A stretch of 64,000 nt of DNA from Saccharopolyspora soli (GCF_022678645.1 NZ_JALBWV010000014.1:62001-126000), one strand, 5' to 3'; shown: positions 15,007 to 27,179, counted from the stretch's first letter. Notes: generated by a model not told the origin, from the sequence alone. Translations and numbers: made by a program.

Positions 15007-15830
15007 CCATGCGTACCCACAACCCGGCCGGGCGCTGGGCGCTGACCACGTTCACCTGGGTGGTCGCGATCCTGTTCGTGTTCCCCCTGCTGTGGATGGT
15101 CCTCACCGCGTTCAAGCAGGAGGCCGACGCCTACACCGACCCACCGCGCCTGCTGTTCACCCCCACGCTGGACCAGTTCGCCGGGATCCTGGAACGCGGA
15201 TTCCTGCCGTACCTGGGCAATTCGGCGTTCGTCACGGTCGTGTCCACATTGCTGGTCCTGCTGCTGGCGGTCCCGGCGTCGTACGCGCTGTCGATCGCAC
15301 CGGTGCCCGCCACCCGCGATTCGCTCGGTTTCTTCTTGTCCACCAAGATGTTGCCGATCGTCGCGGCGATCATCCCGCTGTACGTGATCTCGCAGAACCT
15401 CAAGCTGCTGGACAACGTCTGGGCCCTGGTCATCCTCTACACGGCGATGAACCTGCCACTGGCGATCTGGATGATGCGCTCCTTCTTCCTGGAAGTCCCG
15501 AGGGAGATCGTGGAGGCCGGACGCGTCGACGGCGCGAACCTGCCGACGCTGCTGTTCCGGGTGATCCTGCCGGTGGTCGCGCCGGGAATCGCGGCGACCG
15601 CGCTGATCTGCGTGATCTTCTCCTGGACGGAGTTCTTCTACGCGGTGAACCTCACGGCGGCCCAGGCGGGCACGGTGCCGGTGTTCCTCGTCGGCTTCAT
15701 CACCAGCGAAGGTCTCTACTGGGCGCAGCTGTCCGCCGCGGCCCTGATGGCCTCGTTGCCGGTGATGATCATCGGCTGGATAGCCCAGAACCACCTCGTC
15801 CGAGGACTGTCGATGGGAGCCGTCAAATAG
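15003..15830 (+). CDS. ABC sugar/polyol importer permease (MalG type)
   Basis: This 275-residue second permease also has six membrane segments and an EAA loop (EAGRVDGANLPTLLFRVILP). Its start overlaps the previous stop by four bases, so the two are co-translated. The family resemblance is to mannitol/sorbitol and maltose-type importers. A strong terminator hairpin follows five bases after the stop and closes the operon of dehydrogenase, binding protein and two permeases. Confidence 0.92.
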   Translation: MTMRTHNPAGRWALTTFTWVVAILFVFPLLWMVLTAFKQEADAYTDPPRLLFTPTLDQFAGILERGFLPYLGNSAFVTVVSTLLVLLLAVPASYALSIAPVPATRDSLGFFLSTKMLPIVAAIIPLYVISQNLKLLDNVWALVILYTAMNLPLAIWMMRSFFLEVPREIVEAGRVDGANLPTLLFRVILPVVAPGIAATALICVIFSWTEFFYAVNLTAAQAGTVPVFLVGFITSEGLYWAQLSAAALMASLPVMIIGWIAQNHLVRGLSMGAVK

Positions 15831-15834
15831 CCGT

Positions 15835-15874
15835 TGCCCCGGATCGGGCCACGCCCCCTACCCGATCCGGGGCA
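15835..15874. terminator. Strong stem-loop ending the polyol operon
   Basis: A perfect 14-bp inverted repeat, TGCCCCGGATCGGG and CCCGATCCGGGGCA, has a 12-nt loop. It starts five bases after the permease stop and is followed by a run of C rather than T. Confidence 0.8.
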
Positions 15875-16092
15875 GCCCCCCCGAGGCGACCCGGGCCACG
15901 GAGTTGTCCGTTGAGCCGGTCCGCGATCAAGCTGAGGCATGCCCTACCTCGGATTCGGGGGTTGGCGGTTGGGGTTTCGGGGGTTTGCTCCATCGATGCT
16001 GTTCCGCGTGGCTGCCAGGCTTTTCCACGTCCGGCCCGGAAGGGCGAACTTGGGAAAGCGCCGGGGATCACCGGCATCGGGGAGGCAACGAA

Positions 16093-17475
16093 ATGGCGAA
16101 CAACGCCGCGCAGCGCGGGAAGTCCACACGCGTCAAGGTCACCACGGCAGGCATGGCGGGTGCGCTCGCGCTCGGGCTGGTCGGTGGTATCGCGTGCAGT
16201 CAGCAGTCGCAGTCGCACGAGGTTCAACTGGAGGCGGTCTCGACGGCCGGGGCGAATCCGTTCTCGGCTCCGGTGGGTCAGGACCGGACCGGTGTCACAC
16301 CACCAGCGGGCAGCGCGGGTGAGTACTCGGGCGACACCTCGGGGCTGTTCGCTGACAACGGCGACACGCCTGCCTGCGACGCGCAGAGCCTGGTCTCGAA
16401 CCTGCAGGCCGATGACGCCAAGGCGCAGGCGTGGGCGGAGGTCGAGGGCATCAAGGCCGCCGACATCCCGGCGTTCGTCAAGAGCCTGACCCCGGTCGTG
16501 CTGCGTTCGGACACCTCGGTCACCAGCCACGGCTACGACGCTGGCAAGTTCGTGCCCTACCCGGCGGTGTTGCAGGCGGGCACCGCGGTGTTCATCGACG
16601 GCCACGGCCAGCCGACGGTCAAGTGCTTCAACGGCAACCCGCTGACCAAGAGCGACGCGAACCAGCAGGGCGGCTACGCCGGTGCCGGGTGGGCGGGCTT
16701 CCAGCCCGGCTCGGTCACCATGATCCAGCCCAGCAGCCACGTGATCAACGAGCACTCCCTGGTCGACGTCGACACCGGTGGCCCGGTCAACCGCCCCGGC
16801 GGGCCGAACCCGGGCAAGGCCGACCCGTTCCTGGACGCCCTCGCCAAGGAGGCGCAGGAACGCGCCGCGAAGTCCCGCCTGGATGCCGACAAGGCGCTCC
16901 AGGACGCCAAGGACGCGGCCAAGGCCGCTGAGCGGTCCCAGGAGGTCGCGAACAAGAAGTTGCGCGAGCGCGACGACGCGTTGGAGGTGTTCCAGAACTT
17001 CTTGAAGCTGTTCGGCCCGAACGACCCGCGGACGATCCAGGCCAAGCAGGACTTCGACACCAGGTTCAACCAGCACAAGTTCGCGCAGGCGAAGGCCGAC
17101 AACGACAAGAACGTCGCGACGTTCGCCGACGAGAACGCCAAGAAGAAGGACGAGGACGCCAAGAAGGCTGAGCAGGAGGCGAAGCAGCGGCAGCAGGACG
17201 CCGACGACGCCCGCAACGGCAAGCCGGTCAAGAAGCCGACCGAGCCGACCACCAAGCCCCAGCCAGCGCCCAAGCCGCTCGACGACCAGCAGCAGGGCAA
17301 GCAGCAGCTGGACGAGCAGCAGGACGAGCAGGCGGTTGAGCCGGACCAGCAGTTGGTCGACCAGGACCAGCAGCAGCCGGAGCAGGAGCAGGCCGACACC
17401 GGCCAGGGCGGCGACGAGCAGGCCCCTGACCAGCCACAACCGAACAACTCGGAGCAGTCCAGCAGCGGCAGCTGA
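16093..17475 (+). CDS. DUF6777-containing surface lipoprotein with coiled coil and Gln-rich tail
   Basis: This 460-residue protein starts with a basic, hydrophobic signal and a lipobox-like GGIAC (Cys35). Residues 84-185 match the domain I know as DUF6777 in actinobacteria: GLFADNG, LTPVVLRSDTSVTSHGY and VLQAGTAVFIDGHGQP. Residues about 245-365 are a charged Ala/Lys/Asp coiled coil. The last 80 residues are Pro, Gln, Glu and Asp-rich and disordered. The ATG follows GGGGAGGCAACGAA. It is likely an extracytoplasmic protein of unknown function. DUF6777 often occurs near FHA or kinase proteins, and an FHA gene follows here. Confidence 0.8.
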   Translation: MANNAAQRGKSTRVKVTTAGMAGALALGLVGGIACSQQSQSHEVQLEAVSTAGANPFSAPVGQDRTGVTPPAGSAGEYSGDTSGLFADNGDTPACDAQSLVSNLQADDAKAQAWAEVEGIKAADIPAFVKSLTPVVLRSDTSVTSHGYDAGKFVPYPAVLQAGTAVFIDGHGQPTVKCFNGNPLTKSDANQQGGYAGAGWAGFQPGSVTMIQPSSHVINEHSLVDVDTGGPVNRPGGPNPGKADPFLDALAKEAQERAAKSRLDADKALQDAKDAAKAAERSQEVANKKLRERDDALEVFQNFLKLFGPNDPRTIQAKQDFDTRFNQHKFAQAKADNDKNVATFADENAKKKDEDAKKAEQEAKQRQQDADDARNGKPVKKPTEPTTKPQPAPKPLDDQQQGKQQLDEQQDEQAVEPDQQLVDQDQQQPEQEQADTGQGGDEQAPDQPQPNNSEQSSSGS

Positions 17476-17490
17476 CCACAGCGCAGGCGG

Positions 17491-17538
17491 CGTCGGGCCC
17501 GGATCCACATCCCGCACGGGATCGGATCCGGGCCTGAC
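17491..17538. terminator. Stem-loop after the DUF6777 gene
   Basis: GGCCCGGATCC and GGATCCGGGCC pair over 11 bp, extended by CGTC/GACG after a one-base bulge, around a 17-nt loop. Confidence 0.65.
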
Positions 17539-17675
17539 GCTCGATTGGGACGGTTGCGAAAAACGGGACGAAGGTCCCGGTCACAGCGTGTTCGGTGTTG
17601 GGCATGCTGGCAGTGGCCGCCGCACCCGAGGGAATGTCCGCAGCGGCATTTCGAGCTGTTTTCGCTAGGAGAACG

Positions 17676-18104
17676 ATGATGAATCAGACCTGGATCGGCG
17701 CGCCCGCATCGAGCGGCATCGAGGAGTTGGACGAGTCGACTCGGTCTTGGTTGGAATCCGTCCCGGCAGCGCAGCCGGTCCCGGCGCCTCGCGGGCCGGG
17801 GGATCCGTGCGGGCGCGCCCGGCTCGTGATCAGCCGGGGACCGGACGCGGGTACCGGGTTCGCGATCAGCACCCCGCGCACCACCATCGGGCGCGGCCGC
17901 GAATGCGACATCGTCGTCGACGACATCACCGTCTCGCGGGAGCACGCCGAGCTGCGTCGGCGGGCGGGCCAGTACGTCCTGGTGGACGGCGGCTCGCTAA
18001 ACGGCACCTACCTCAACCGGCTGCCGGTGGAATCCGCCGAGCTCGCCGACGGCGACGAGATCTGGGTCGGCAAGGTCCGCTTCACCTTCCGCACCGACGC
18101 GTAG
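17676..18104 (+). CDS. FHA-domain phosphothreonine-binding protein
   Basis: This 142-residue protein has a disordered Pro-rich N-terminus (residues 15-45) and an FHA domain from about 60 to 140. The phosphothreonine-binding signature is clear: TIGRGRECDI, SREHAEL and GSLNGTYLN. Layout and size recall GarA/OdhI, which are switched by serine/threonine kinases, but the short N-terminus lacks an obvious ETTS motif. AGGAG precedes the double ATG. It probably relays a Ser/Thr kinase signal; partners are not visible here. Confidence 0.88.
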   Translation: MMNQTWIGAPASSGIEELDESTRSWLESVPAAQPVPAPRGPGDPCGRARLVISRGPDAGTGFAISTPRTTIGRGRECDIVVDDITVSREHAELRRRAGQYVLVDGGSLNGTYLNRLPVESAELADGDEIWVGKVRFTFRTDA

Positions 18105-18176
18105 TCGAAGGTCCACCGGTCCCGGCCGGTAGGTTGTCAACTCGAACCATCCGCGCACCGACCGTAGCCTGGACGC

Positions 18177-18842
18177 GTGAAAGGCTTACACGACGGTGTG
18201 ATCACGGTATTCCTGGTGGACGACCACGAGGTAGTGCGGGTCGGCCTGGCTGACCTGCTCGACGCGGAGCACGACCTCGAAGTGATCGGGCAGGCATCCA
18301 CGGTGCGCGAGGCGTTGGCCCGCGTTCCAGCCCTGCGGCCGGACGTGGCGGTGCTGGACGTCCGGCTGCCGGATGGCAACGGCATCGAGCTGTGCCGCGA
18401 GCTGCTCTCCAGCACGCCGGGGTTGAACTGCCTGATGCTGACCTCGTTCCCGGACGAGCAGGCCACCCTGGACGCCATGCTGGCCGGGGCCGCGGGCTAC
18501 GTGATCAAGAACATCAAGGGGATGGAGCTCGCGGCGGCGGTGCGCAAGGTCGGGTCGGGGGAGTCGTTGCTCGGCGAGCAGGCGACCGCGGCGCTGGTGG
18601 ACAAGTTGCGCACCAGGCTGGACACCTCGGCGACCTTGTCCGACCTGACCAACCAGGAGCGCATCCTGCTGGACCTCATCCGCAAGGGCATGACCAACCG
18701 GCAGATCGCCGACCAGATGCACCTGGCCGAGAAGACGGTCAAGAACTACGTGTCCCGCCTGTTGTCCAAGCTCGGCTTGCAGCGCCGAACCCAGGCCGCG
18801 GTCCTGGCCACCCAGCTGCACCACCGCCCGAGCTCGGCCTAG
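18177..18842 (+). CDS. devR: DevR/DosR-like response regulator
   Basis: This NarL/LuxR-family regulator closely follows the mycobacterial dormancy regulator DevR. It has a receiver domain with DDHEVV and phosphoacceptor Asp61 in [15 protein letters not shown]. That Asp would be residue 54, as in DevR, if translation began at the GTG at 18198. The C-terminal helix-turn-helix includes [20 protein letters not shown]. The GTG at 18177 lies 6 nt after TAGCCT, suggesting a leaderless mRNA. With the DevS-like kinase at 20132 it should form a two-component system for hypoxia or NO. Orthology rests on remembered sequence similarity. Confidence 0.88.
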   Translation: MKGLHDGVITVFLVDDHEVVRVGLADLLDAEHDLEVIGQASTVREALARVPALRPDVAVLDVRLPDGNGIELCRELLSSTPGLNCLMLTSFPDEQATLDAMLAGAAGYVIKNIKGMELAAAVRKVGSGESLLGEQATAALVDKLRTRLDTSATLSDLTNQERILLDLIRKGMTNRQIADQMHLAEKTVKNYVSRLLSKLGLQRRTQAAVLATQLHHRPSSA

Positions 18843-18854
18843 CCGGTGCGCGGG

Positions 18855-21865
<3,011 letters not shown>

Positions 21866-21878
21866 GGATTTTGCCGAT

Positions 21879-22523
21879 TCAGGGGAGAGTTTGGGTGACG
21901 CGCCACAACCGGCGAGGTAGTTCGCCTTCTTCGAAGGGGTGGACCTCGTCGAGGTGCCAGCCGGTGGCGAGCTGGTCGACGAGGTCGCGGTCGAAGAAGT
22001 GCACCGCGAAGCCGCCGTGCTCGTAGATGTCGTCACCACGGGCGATTCCCGCTCCGTAGTGGGCATCGCCGGTGTGCCGTACGGTGTAGACGAGACTGCC
22101 GCCGGGCCGCAGGACTCGCCTGATCTCGCCGACGAGCGCGTGAATGTCGCTTGTGGACAGGGACATGCAAAGCAGCATGTGCGCGAAGACCGCGTCAACG
22201 CTCTCATCAGGTAGCGGGAGCGGGTTTCGCACGTCGTGAACCGTGGTCGTGATCCGGTCGGCGATGCCGTCGTGCTCGGCGGCGCGGGCCAGTTGCTCCA
22301 GTCCGCTGGGGCTGAAATCGACGGCGTGCACGGTGAAACCGGCTCGGGCGAAGAGCAAGGAGTCCCGCCCGTGGCCCGCGCCGAGTTCGAGCACGATGCT
22401 GGCGCCTCGGCCGCGGAAGAGCTCAGCGGCGTAGCGCGCCGGTTCCGACGGCATCTCGCCGTACATGTGGGGATGGCGCTGGTAGACGGACTGCCAATGC
22501 GCCTGTTGGGCGTTCCCGGCCAT
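21879..22523 (-). CDS. Class I SAM-dependent methyltransferase
   Basis: This 214-residue methyltransferase has motif I in VLELGAGHGRDSLLFA, an acidic motif II end (VHAVDFSP), and post-motif steps DAVFAHMLLCM and LRPGGSLVYTVRH. This resembles the tellurite-resistance TehB or ubiquinone-type methyltransferase branch. The acceptor is unknown. It converges on the kinase gene with a 13-bp gap and shows no operon partner. Confidence 0.85.
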   Translation of the reverse strand: MAGNAQQAHWQSVYQRHPHMYGEMPSEPARYAAELFRGRGASIVLELGAGHGRDSLLFARAGFTVHAVDFSPSGLEQLARAAEHDGIADRITTTVHDVRNPLPLPDESVDAVFAHMLLCMSLSTSDIHALVGEIRRVLRPGGSLVYTVRHTGDAHYGAGIARGDDIYEHGGFAVHFFDRDLVDQLATGWHLDEVHPFEEGELPRRLWRVTQTLP

Positions 22524-22587
22524 CGGTCAAGCAGTCTAGCTGCCCGAACGCGGAGATCGAGGGGCCGCTGTGGTGGGCAACACCCCG

Positions 22588-22619
22588 CGCGCCGGGGCCG
22601 AGCAGTCGGGCCCGGCGCG
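22588..22619. terminator. Stem-loop after the luciferase-like gene
   Basis: CGCGCCGGG and CCCGGCGCG form a perfect 9-bp stem with a 14-nt loop, directly after the stop of the minus-strand gene at 22620. Confidence 0.65.
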
Positions 22620-23609
22620 TCAAGCCGTCTTCAGACCCCGGACCTCGGCGAGGAGTTCGAGCGACCGCAGCCAGGCGGCGCGATCGGTGGCCGCGGACAC
22701 CACGATCAGTTCGTCGGCCTGGGCCTGCTTGGCGAAGCGGTCCAGGTAGTCGTCCACCTCGGCCGGGGTGCCGACCGCGGTGTACCTGGTCATCTGCAGA
22801 ACCTGCTGTCCGGCTGGAGAGGCGAGGATCGCGTCCGCTTCCTCCCGCGTGAACTCCCGGCCCTGACCCAGCATCCGGGTCACCCGGTAACGCTTCGCGG
22901 CCTCGAACTGCTCCTCGGCGTACTGGGCGGTGTCCGCCGCGATCACGTTGACCCCGGCGATCACGTACGGCTCGGCGAGCTGCGCGGACGGCTGGAACTC
23001 GCGCCGGTAGAGCGCGGTGGCCGCTTCGAGCGCGTCCGGCGCGAAGTGGGAGGCGAAGGCGTACGGCAGGCCGAGCAACGCGGCGAGCTTGGCGCCGAAC
23101 ATCGACGAACCGAGGATGTACAGCGGCACGTTGGTGCCCTCGCCTGGCGTCGCGTTGACCCCGGCGATCCGGGTCTCGCCCGACAGATAACCCTGCAGTT
23201 CCAACACGTCCTGCGGGAAGGCGTCGGCCGATGTCGGATCGCGGCGCAGCGCGCGCATGGTCTTCTGATCGCTGCCGGGCGCCCGCCCCAGACCGAGGTC
23301 GATCCGTCCCGGATACAGCGTTTCGAGGGTGCCGAACTGCTCGGCGATGGTCAGCGGCGCGTGGTTGGGCAGCATCACCCCGCCCGCGCCGAGGCGGATG
23401 CTGCGGGTGTGCGCGGCCACATGCCCGATCAGCACGCTGGTGGCCGAAGACGCGATCGTGGGCATGTTGTGGTGCTCGGCGTACCAGATCCGCTGGTAAC
23501 CCCACTCCTCGGCGTGCTTTGCCAGGTCGACGCTGGCGGCGAAGCTGTCAGCCGCTGTCTCCCCCGAGCCGATGTGTGCCAGATCGAGGATGGAGAGAGC
23601 AACAGCCAC
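22620..23609 (-). CDS. Luciferase-like flavin monooxygenase (MsnO8 type)
   Basis: This 329-residue TIM-barrel protein belongs to the bacterial luciferase-like family. It has [12 protein letters not shown] at the start, [10 protein letters not shown], then [13 protein letters not shown] and [14 protein letters not shown]. These mark the subfamily often annotated MsnO8-like. It would use reduced FMN (or F420) to oxidise an unknown substrate. Not linked to a neighbour by overlap. Confidence 0.88.
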   Translation of the reverse strand: MAVALSILDLAHIGSGETAADSFAASVDLAKHAEEWGYQRIWYAEHHNMPTIASSATSVLIGHVAAHTRSIRLGAGGVMLPNHAPLTIAEQFGTLETLYPGRIDLGLGRAPGSDQKTMRALRRDPTSADAFPQDVLELQGYLSGETRIAGVNATPGEGTNVPLYILGSSMFGAKLAALLGLPYAFASHFAPDALEAATALYRREFQPSAQLAEPYVIAGVNVIAADTAQYAEEQFEAAKRYRVTRMLGQGREFTREEADAILASPAGQQVLQMTRYTAVGTPAEVDDYLDRFAKQAQADELIVVSAATDRAAWLRSLELLAEVRGLKTA

Positions 23610-23761
23610 GGCAGCATCAGCCTTTCATCGCGCGAAACAGGACGAGGCCGTCGCCTCGCGCCAGTTGCAACAGCACAACTACCCCGGTTATTTCCGTGCA
23701 CCGCGTGGCTGTCGGTGCTCCGGGCTAGCTTCGCTAGGACTGCTCACCAATGGAGGTCGTA

Positions 23762-23839
23762 GTGCTACGCGCGGTGTTCGTCCGGACCCTCAAACCAGGA
23801 GTCAGCTACGAACAGATCCTCGACAACGGTTCGCTGTAG
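23762..23839 (+). pseudogene. Short frame resembling the start of a monooxygenase-like protein
   Basis: A GTG start behind ATGGAGGTCGTA opens a 25-codon frame reading VLRAVFVRTLKPGVSYEQIL and five more residues. The V-R-T-L-K-P-G pattern resembles the first strand and helix of small ferredoxin-fold (ABM-like) proteins, but the frame then stops. A decayed gene is one reading; chance is another. Confidence 0.3.
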
Positions 23840-23915
23840 GCACCCGGTAACGCCGCTGGGCGTGGGCGGCGGGTCCGTGCCGTCGTCACGGACCCGCCGC
23901 ATAGACCTGCGCAGG

Positions 23916-24227
23916 TCACCAGATGTTGCCGCCGCCGTTGCCGCCGATGCCGCCGCCGCCGTAACCGTTGCCGCCGAAGCCGTTGCCGCCGGGGCCACCG
24001 TGACCGGCCGGGGCACGTGAGCCGCCGTCGCCGCCGTCACCACCGTCACCGCCACCGGTGCCGCCACCGGTGCCGCCGCCGTCGCCGCCGTCGCCACCAT
24101 TGATCTCGAAGTCGCCCCAGATCGGGCCAGCGAGCGGCCATGTCGTCAGAACAGTTCGCGCGGGCAGGAACTCCACCCGCTGGTCATCGAGCTCCGTGGA
24201 GCTCAACGGCTGAGTCGAATCGAACAC
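23916..24227 (-). CDS. Gly-rich mini-protein with conserved leader core (paralogue 1)
   Basis: This 103-residue protein has a Ser/Thr-rich start, then DQRVEFLPARTV at residues 15-26, TTWPLAGPIWGDFEI, and a tail of GGDGG/GGTGG and GGNGFGGNGYGG repeats ending NIW. The 12-residue core is identical, at the same position, in the protein at 26564-26944, while the tails differ in detail. The GTG start is fixed by AAGGAGGACCAA; the longer frame reaching 24401 has no such site. No signal peptide or membrane segment is seen. Conserved leader plus variable low-complexity tail is the layout of a precursor peptide. The role is unknown. Confidence 0.75.
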   Translation of the reverse strand: MFDSTQPLSSTELDDQRVEFLPARTVLTTWPLAGPIWGDFEINGGDGGDGGGTGGGTGGGDGGDGGDGGSRAPAGHGGPGGNGFGGNGYGGGGIGGNGGGNIW

Positions 24228-24917
24228 TTGGTCCTCCTTCGCCGATTGGGCTCGGAACCGACGCGGAGATCGATGCCTAAGCAAGGTCATAAACGCCCCC
24301 AGATCCCCATTCCAACGCCCCAGATTCGTTGGCATCAGCACGCAGCCTAGGTCGACTTGGAAACGCGCGCAGCACGAAAGTGTCAGCATGCCGACCGTCA
24401 TCGTGAACCACTAACAAAACCCCAGCTCAGCGTCGAGTTGGTGATATTCCAGCAGGCGCTTGCGCGTTCAACTACGCGCCGCAGCCGTTGATGATAATCA
24501 ACTGCCGCTGGTAGCCGCCGCGGATCGACATCAATGCGACATCGCACCGGTGTTTGCGATACCCGGTCAGCGCCTTTTGTGATCGTACTGGTCGCCAGTG
24601 GATGCCGTTGTTCCGCGGTTTCCGGAATAACCGGCGCGACCTGGCCGAACATTGTTTCCAACCGGCTGGACGGCATTGATCCGTTTCCGCTGATTTTCAA
24701 ACCCGCGCCTATTCAACCAATTCGTCGGCGGGGTCGCCGCCGACCGGCGAAGCGGGACGCGGTGGCTCCGGAACCGGCGGCGAGTCCTGCCGAGCGGATC
24801 AACCCGGCGATGCGGAGCACGACACAAGCCGATCAATACCACGTGTTCTGGTTCTCCTGGCCTAAAATCCTCGGCTGTTTAGCCTAGTGAAATTACTCTG
24901 AGTAAGGAGTTCTCTCG
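24228..24917. other. Non-coding, lower-GC stretch between divergent Gly-rich genes
   Basis: About 690 bp without a convincing gene. GC content drops visibly between 24400 and 24700. Frames on both strands have poor actinomycete codon usage and no ribosome binding sites. It probably holds the promoters of the two divergent Gly-rich genes. No clear operator was found. Confidence 0.5.
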
Positions 24918-26189
24918 ATGAGTCATCGTCCCTGCTGGGCTGCTCCCGCCGAAGGTTTGGGCGCGGCGAACTCCCAGGCCGTCTCCGGCGGCAGCCAGGC
25001 TTCGGGGGTCGGACGCCATCGCTGGTGGCCGCTGTCCGGCGTCGGCATGCTCGCCGTCACCTTCGGCCTCGTCTCGGTCCAGCCAGCCGCCGCCGCCCCG
25101 GATACCTGCACGCGCACCGACAACGGTTCCGGGGACAACATCGTCTGCAGTCGAGGTCTCCCAGCCGGACAAACGCTCAACGGCACGGACGGGAACGACC
25201 GGATCATCTTGAGCGGGTCGGTGGCGGGCGCCATCAACACCGGTGCCGGGGACGACACGGTGATCGTGACCGGTCGCAACGGTGGCAATGGCGGCGCTGG
25301 TGGAAACGGCCATCTCGACGGCTGGAGCGGCATCAACGGCGACGGGAAGACCAGTGCCAGTGCGCGGGCTGGCGGTAGCGCCGGTACCGGTGGTCATGGC
25401 GGCAGCGGCAGTGCCGGGGTGGAGAGCACCGGCACGATCGACACCGGTGCCGGAGACGACGCGATCACCATCATCGGCGGCAGGGGAGGCAACGGCGGCA
25501 GAGGAGGCAATGCCGGTCCGGGCAGTCCCGATCCAGCTGACGCCCGTGGCGGCGACGGCGGCAACGCGGGCAGTGGCGGCGTTGGCAACCTCGGCCAGAT
25601 CTCAGCGGGTGACGGCAACAACAAGATCACCGTCACCGGAGGCGACAACGGCACGGCCGGGAACGGCGGCCGGGGCGCCGACGGGGGAGCGAACACTCGC
25701 AGCGGCGACGGCGGTAATGGCGGCAACGGCGGCGGGGGCGTTTTGTACGAGAACGGCCGCGGCGGTGCGGGCAACGGCGAGACCGGCACCATCATCACGA
25801 CGGGTAACGACATGATCACCGTGCAGGGTGGCAAGGGCGGCCTCGGCGGCGACGGCGGCAGTGGCGGCGGCAACAGCACGATGCTCAGCCAGGACGGCGG
25901 CCGTGCTAACGAAGGCACCGGCGGCACGGGCGGCACCGGTGGCAGTGGTGGGTTCGCCAACGTCGGCAAGATCGTCGCCATGAGCGGCGCCGCGGCCACA
26001 GTGGACACCTTCAACGGCGTCGGCGGCGATGGTGGCGACGGCGGCTACGGCGGCGACGGAAGCACCCGCGGTGTCGGCGGCCACCAGGGGCTCAACGCCA
26101 CTGCGAACACGGGCGGCGTTGGCGGAGTTGGTGGTGCCGGAGGGCACATCGTCTCCGAAGGAGTCGAGGCGACTCGGCGCGATTACTGA
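24918..26189 (+). CDS. Secreted modular Gly-rich (PGRS/RTX-like) repeat protein
   Basis: This 423-residue protein has a long signal peptide ending in VSVQPAAAA (about residue 60), so it is exported. The mature part repeats a module: a beta-like core (INTGAGDDTVIVT at 106-118, IDTGAGDDAITII at 174-186, ISAGDGNNKITVT at 228-240, IITTGNDMITVQ at 292-303, a decayed one at 352-364), each followed by GGNGG-type glycine runs. The cores recall half of an RTX calcium motif, and the glycine runs recall mycobacterial PE_PGRS tails. AAGGAG precedes the ATG. It lies between two Gly-rich mini-proteins and upstream of a peptidase. A cell-surface or matrix role is a guess. Confidence 0.8.
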   Translation: MSHRPCWAAPAEGLGAANSQAVSGGSQASGVGRHRWWPLSGVGMLAVTFGLVSVQPAAAAPDTCTRTDNGSGDNIVCSRGLPAGQTLNGTDGNDRIILSGSVAGAINTGAGDDTVIVTGRNGGNGGAGGNGHLDGWSGINGDGKTSASARAGGSAGTGGHGGSGSAGVESTGTIDTGAGDDAITIIGGRGGNGGRGGNAGPGSPDPADARGGDGGNAGSGGVGNLGQISAGDGNNKITVTGGDNGTAGNGGRGADGGANTRSGDGGNGGNGGGGVLYENGRGGAGNGETGTIITTGNDMITVQGGKGGLGGDGGSGGGNSTMLSQDGGRANEGTGGTGGTGGSGGFANVGKIVAMSGAAATVDTFNGVGGDGGDGGYGGDGSTRGVGGHQGLNATANTGGVGGVGGAGGHIVSEGVEATRRDY

Positions 26190-26563
26190 CGAGAGTGGAC
26201 GGAGCGCGGCCGAGGTAGCCCGATGTGATCACCGCGACCTCGGGCTGGTGTCGGGCGCGTGCGCAGGATTCGTGGGGATCGCTTGGGTTTTCGCCAGGCG
26301 ATCCGGCCCTCCTAGTACACAATGGACATTGCTTCCGCAACGACCCCCGGAATTGATGTCATGTCCCGTTACCACGTTCTCGAATTCCCCACAAACGGCG
26401 GAATGCCGAGCACACCCCTGGGTGATTCGAGGTGCGGTGGGTTCCCCGCGCTCCTATCTTCTGCCCCGAGTGCCAGGAAAACGTCGCGGGAGCGCGAACC
26501 AGGGGGGCGGCGTTGTTCCGGGTCTTCCCGGTGAATTCGGTTCAATTTGCTAAGGAGCAGCAG
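26190..26563. other. Intergenic stretch upstream of the second mini-protein
   Basis: These 374 bp contain no supported gene. The last 80 bp are less GC-rich and probably hold the promoter of the mini-protein gene. No repeat or hairpin stands out. Confidence 0.4.
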
Positions 26564-26944
26564 ATGCCAAAAAGGTCTCGGTCGCTGAGCGTTGCCGAGC
26601 TGGCTGACCAGCGCGTGGAGTTCTTGCCAGCGCGAACCGTGATGTCGACGATGTGGCTCCCCTGGAACGGCGACGACGTGGTCGTGCTGCACGACACCCC
26701 GAACTGGGACGACCACCCCCACCCGGCTGACCACCACGACGTGACCACCGGGGACATCACCGGCGGCAGCGGCGGCACCGGCGGCGGCTCGGGCGGCGGC
26801 CAGGGTGGCGGCAACGGCGGCAATGGCGGCGACGGTGGTGATGGTGGCGATGGCGGCAACGGCGGCGATGGCGGTGATGGGATAGGCGGCAACGGCATCG
26901 GTGGCGCCGGTATCGGTGGAGACGGCGGCGGAACCGTCCACTGA
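26564..26944 (+). CDS. Gly-rich mini-protein with conserved leader core (paralogue 2)
   Basis: This 126-residue protein starts with a basic stretch (MPKRSRSLSVAELA), then DQRVEFLPARTV at residues 15-26, the same core and position as in the protein at 23916-24227. An Asp/His-rich linker follows (HDTPNWDDHPHPADHHD), then a 65-residue tail of GGxGG units with regularly spaced Asp and Asn. The ATG has AAGGAGCAGCAG upstream. The M50/PqqD gene follows 235 bp downstream on the same strand. The leader could be the recognition element for that protein's PqqD-like domain. No homologous characterised peptide is known to me. Confidence 0.78.
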   Translation: MPKRSRSLSVAELADQRVEFLPARTVMSTMWLPWNGDDVVVLHDTPNWDDHPHPADHHDVTTGDITGGSGGTGGGSGGGQGGGNGGNGGDGGDGGDGGNGGDGGDGIGGNGIGGAGIGGDGGGTVH

Positions 26945-27093
26945 TCTCACGTGACAGGCGTTCACGCCGAGACAGTGGCATGGTGCTGACCTACTACCGA
27001 TAAATGCCGAAGGCACGTCTTCGAATCCGCTTGCGCGGGTAGCGCGAACCCGCGGCGGCGCTGCTTCGAAGGCGAAGAGCTGAAAGTGCACTG

Positions 27094-27146
27094 CCGGTCG
27101 GCGGGGCGGCGTTCTTCTGACGGGGAATGCCCGGCCCGCCGACCGG
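27094..27146 (+). promoter_or_regulatory. Stem-loop in the leader of the M50 peptidase gene
   Basis: CCGGTCGGCGGG and CCCGCCGACCGG pair perfectly over 12 bp around a 29-nt loop, ending 33 bp before the peptidase start. It could end transcription from the mini-protein gene or limit read-through into the peptidase. A GAACCCGCGGCGG block at 27046-27058 resembles part of repeat R2. Confidence 0.5.
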
Positions 27147-27179
27147 GCCTGTTTCATGCGAGTACTCCAGGGAGTCGTC

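Noticed and set aside
24398-24887. Two overlapping frames of about 100 residues in the low-GC gap
   Set aside because: Neither has a ribosome binding site, known motif or actinomycete-like codon use.
25250-26180. Gly-rich repeats as a PE_PGRS gene
   Set aside because: There is no PE domain; a normal signal peptide and RTX-like cores are present instead.
26600-26650. LPART in the mini-proteins as a sortase signal
   Set aside because: Sortase sites are LPxTG near the C-terminus with a membrane segment; here the order is LPAR-T near the N-terminus with no such tail.
23916-26944. Repetitive DNA as a CRISPR array
   Set aside because: The repeats are short GGC-rich codon repeats inside coding frames, with no uniform repeat-spacer pattern.
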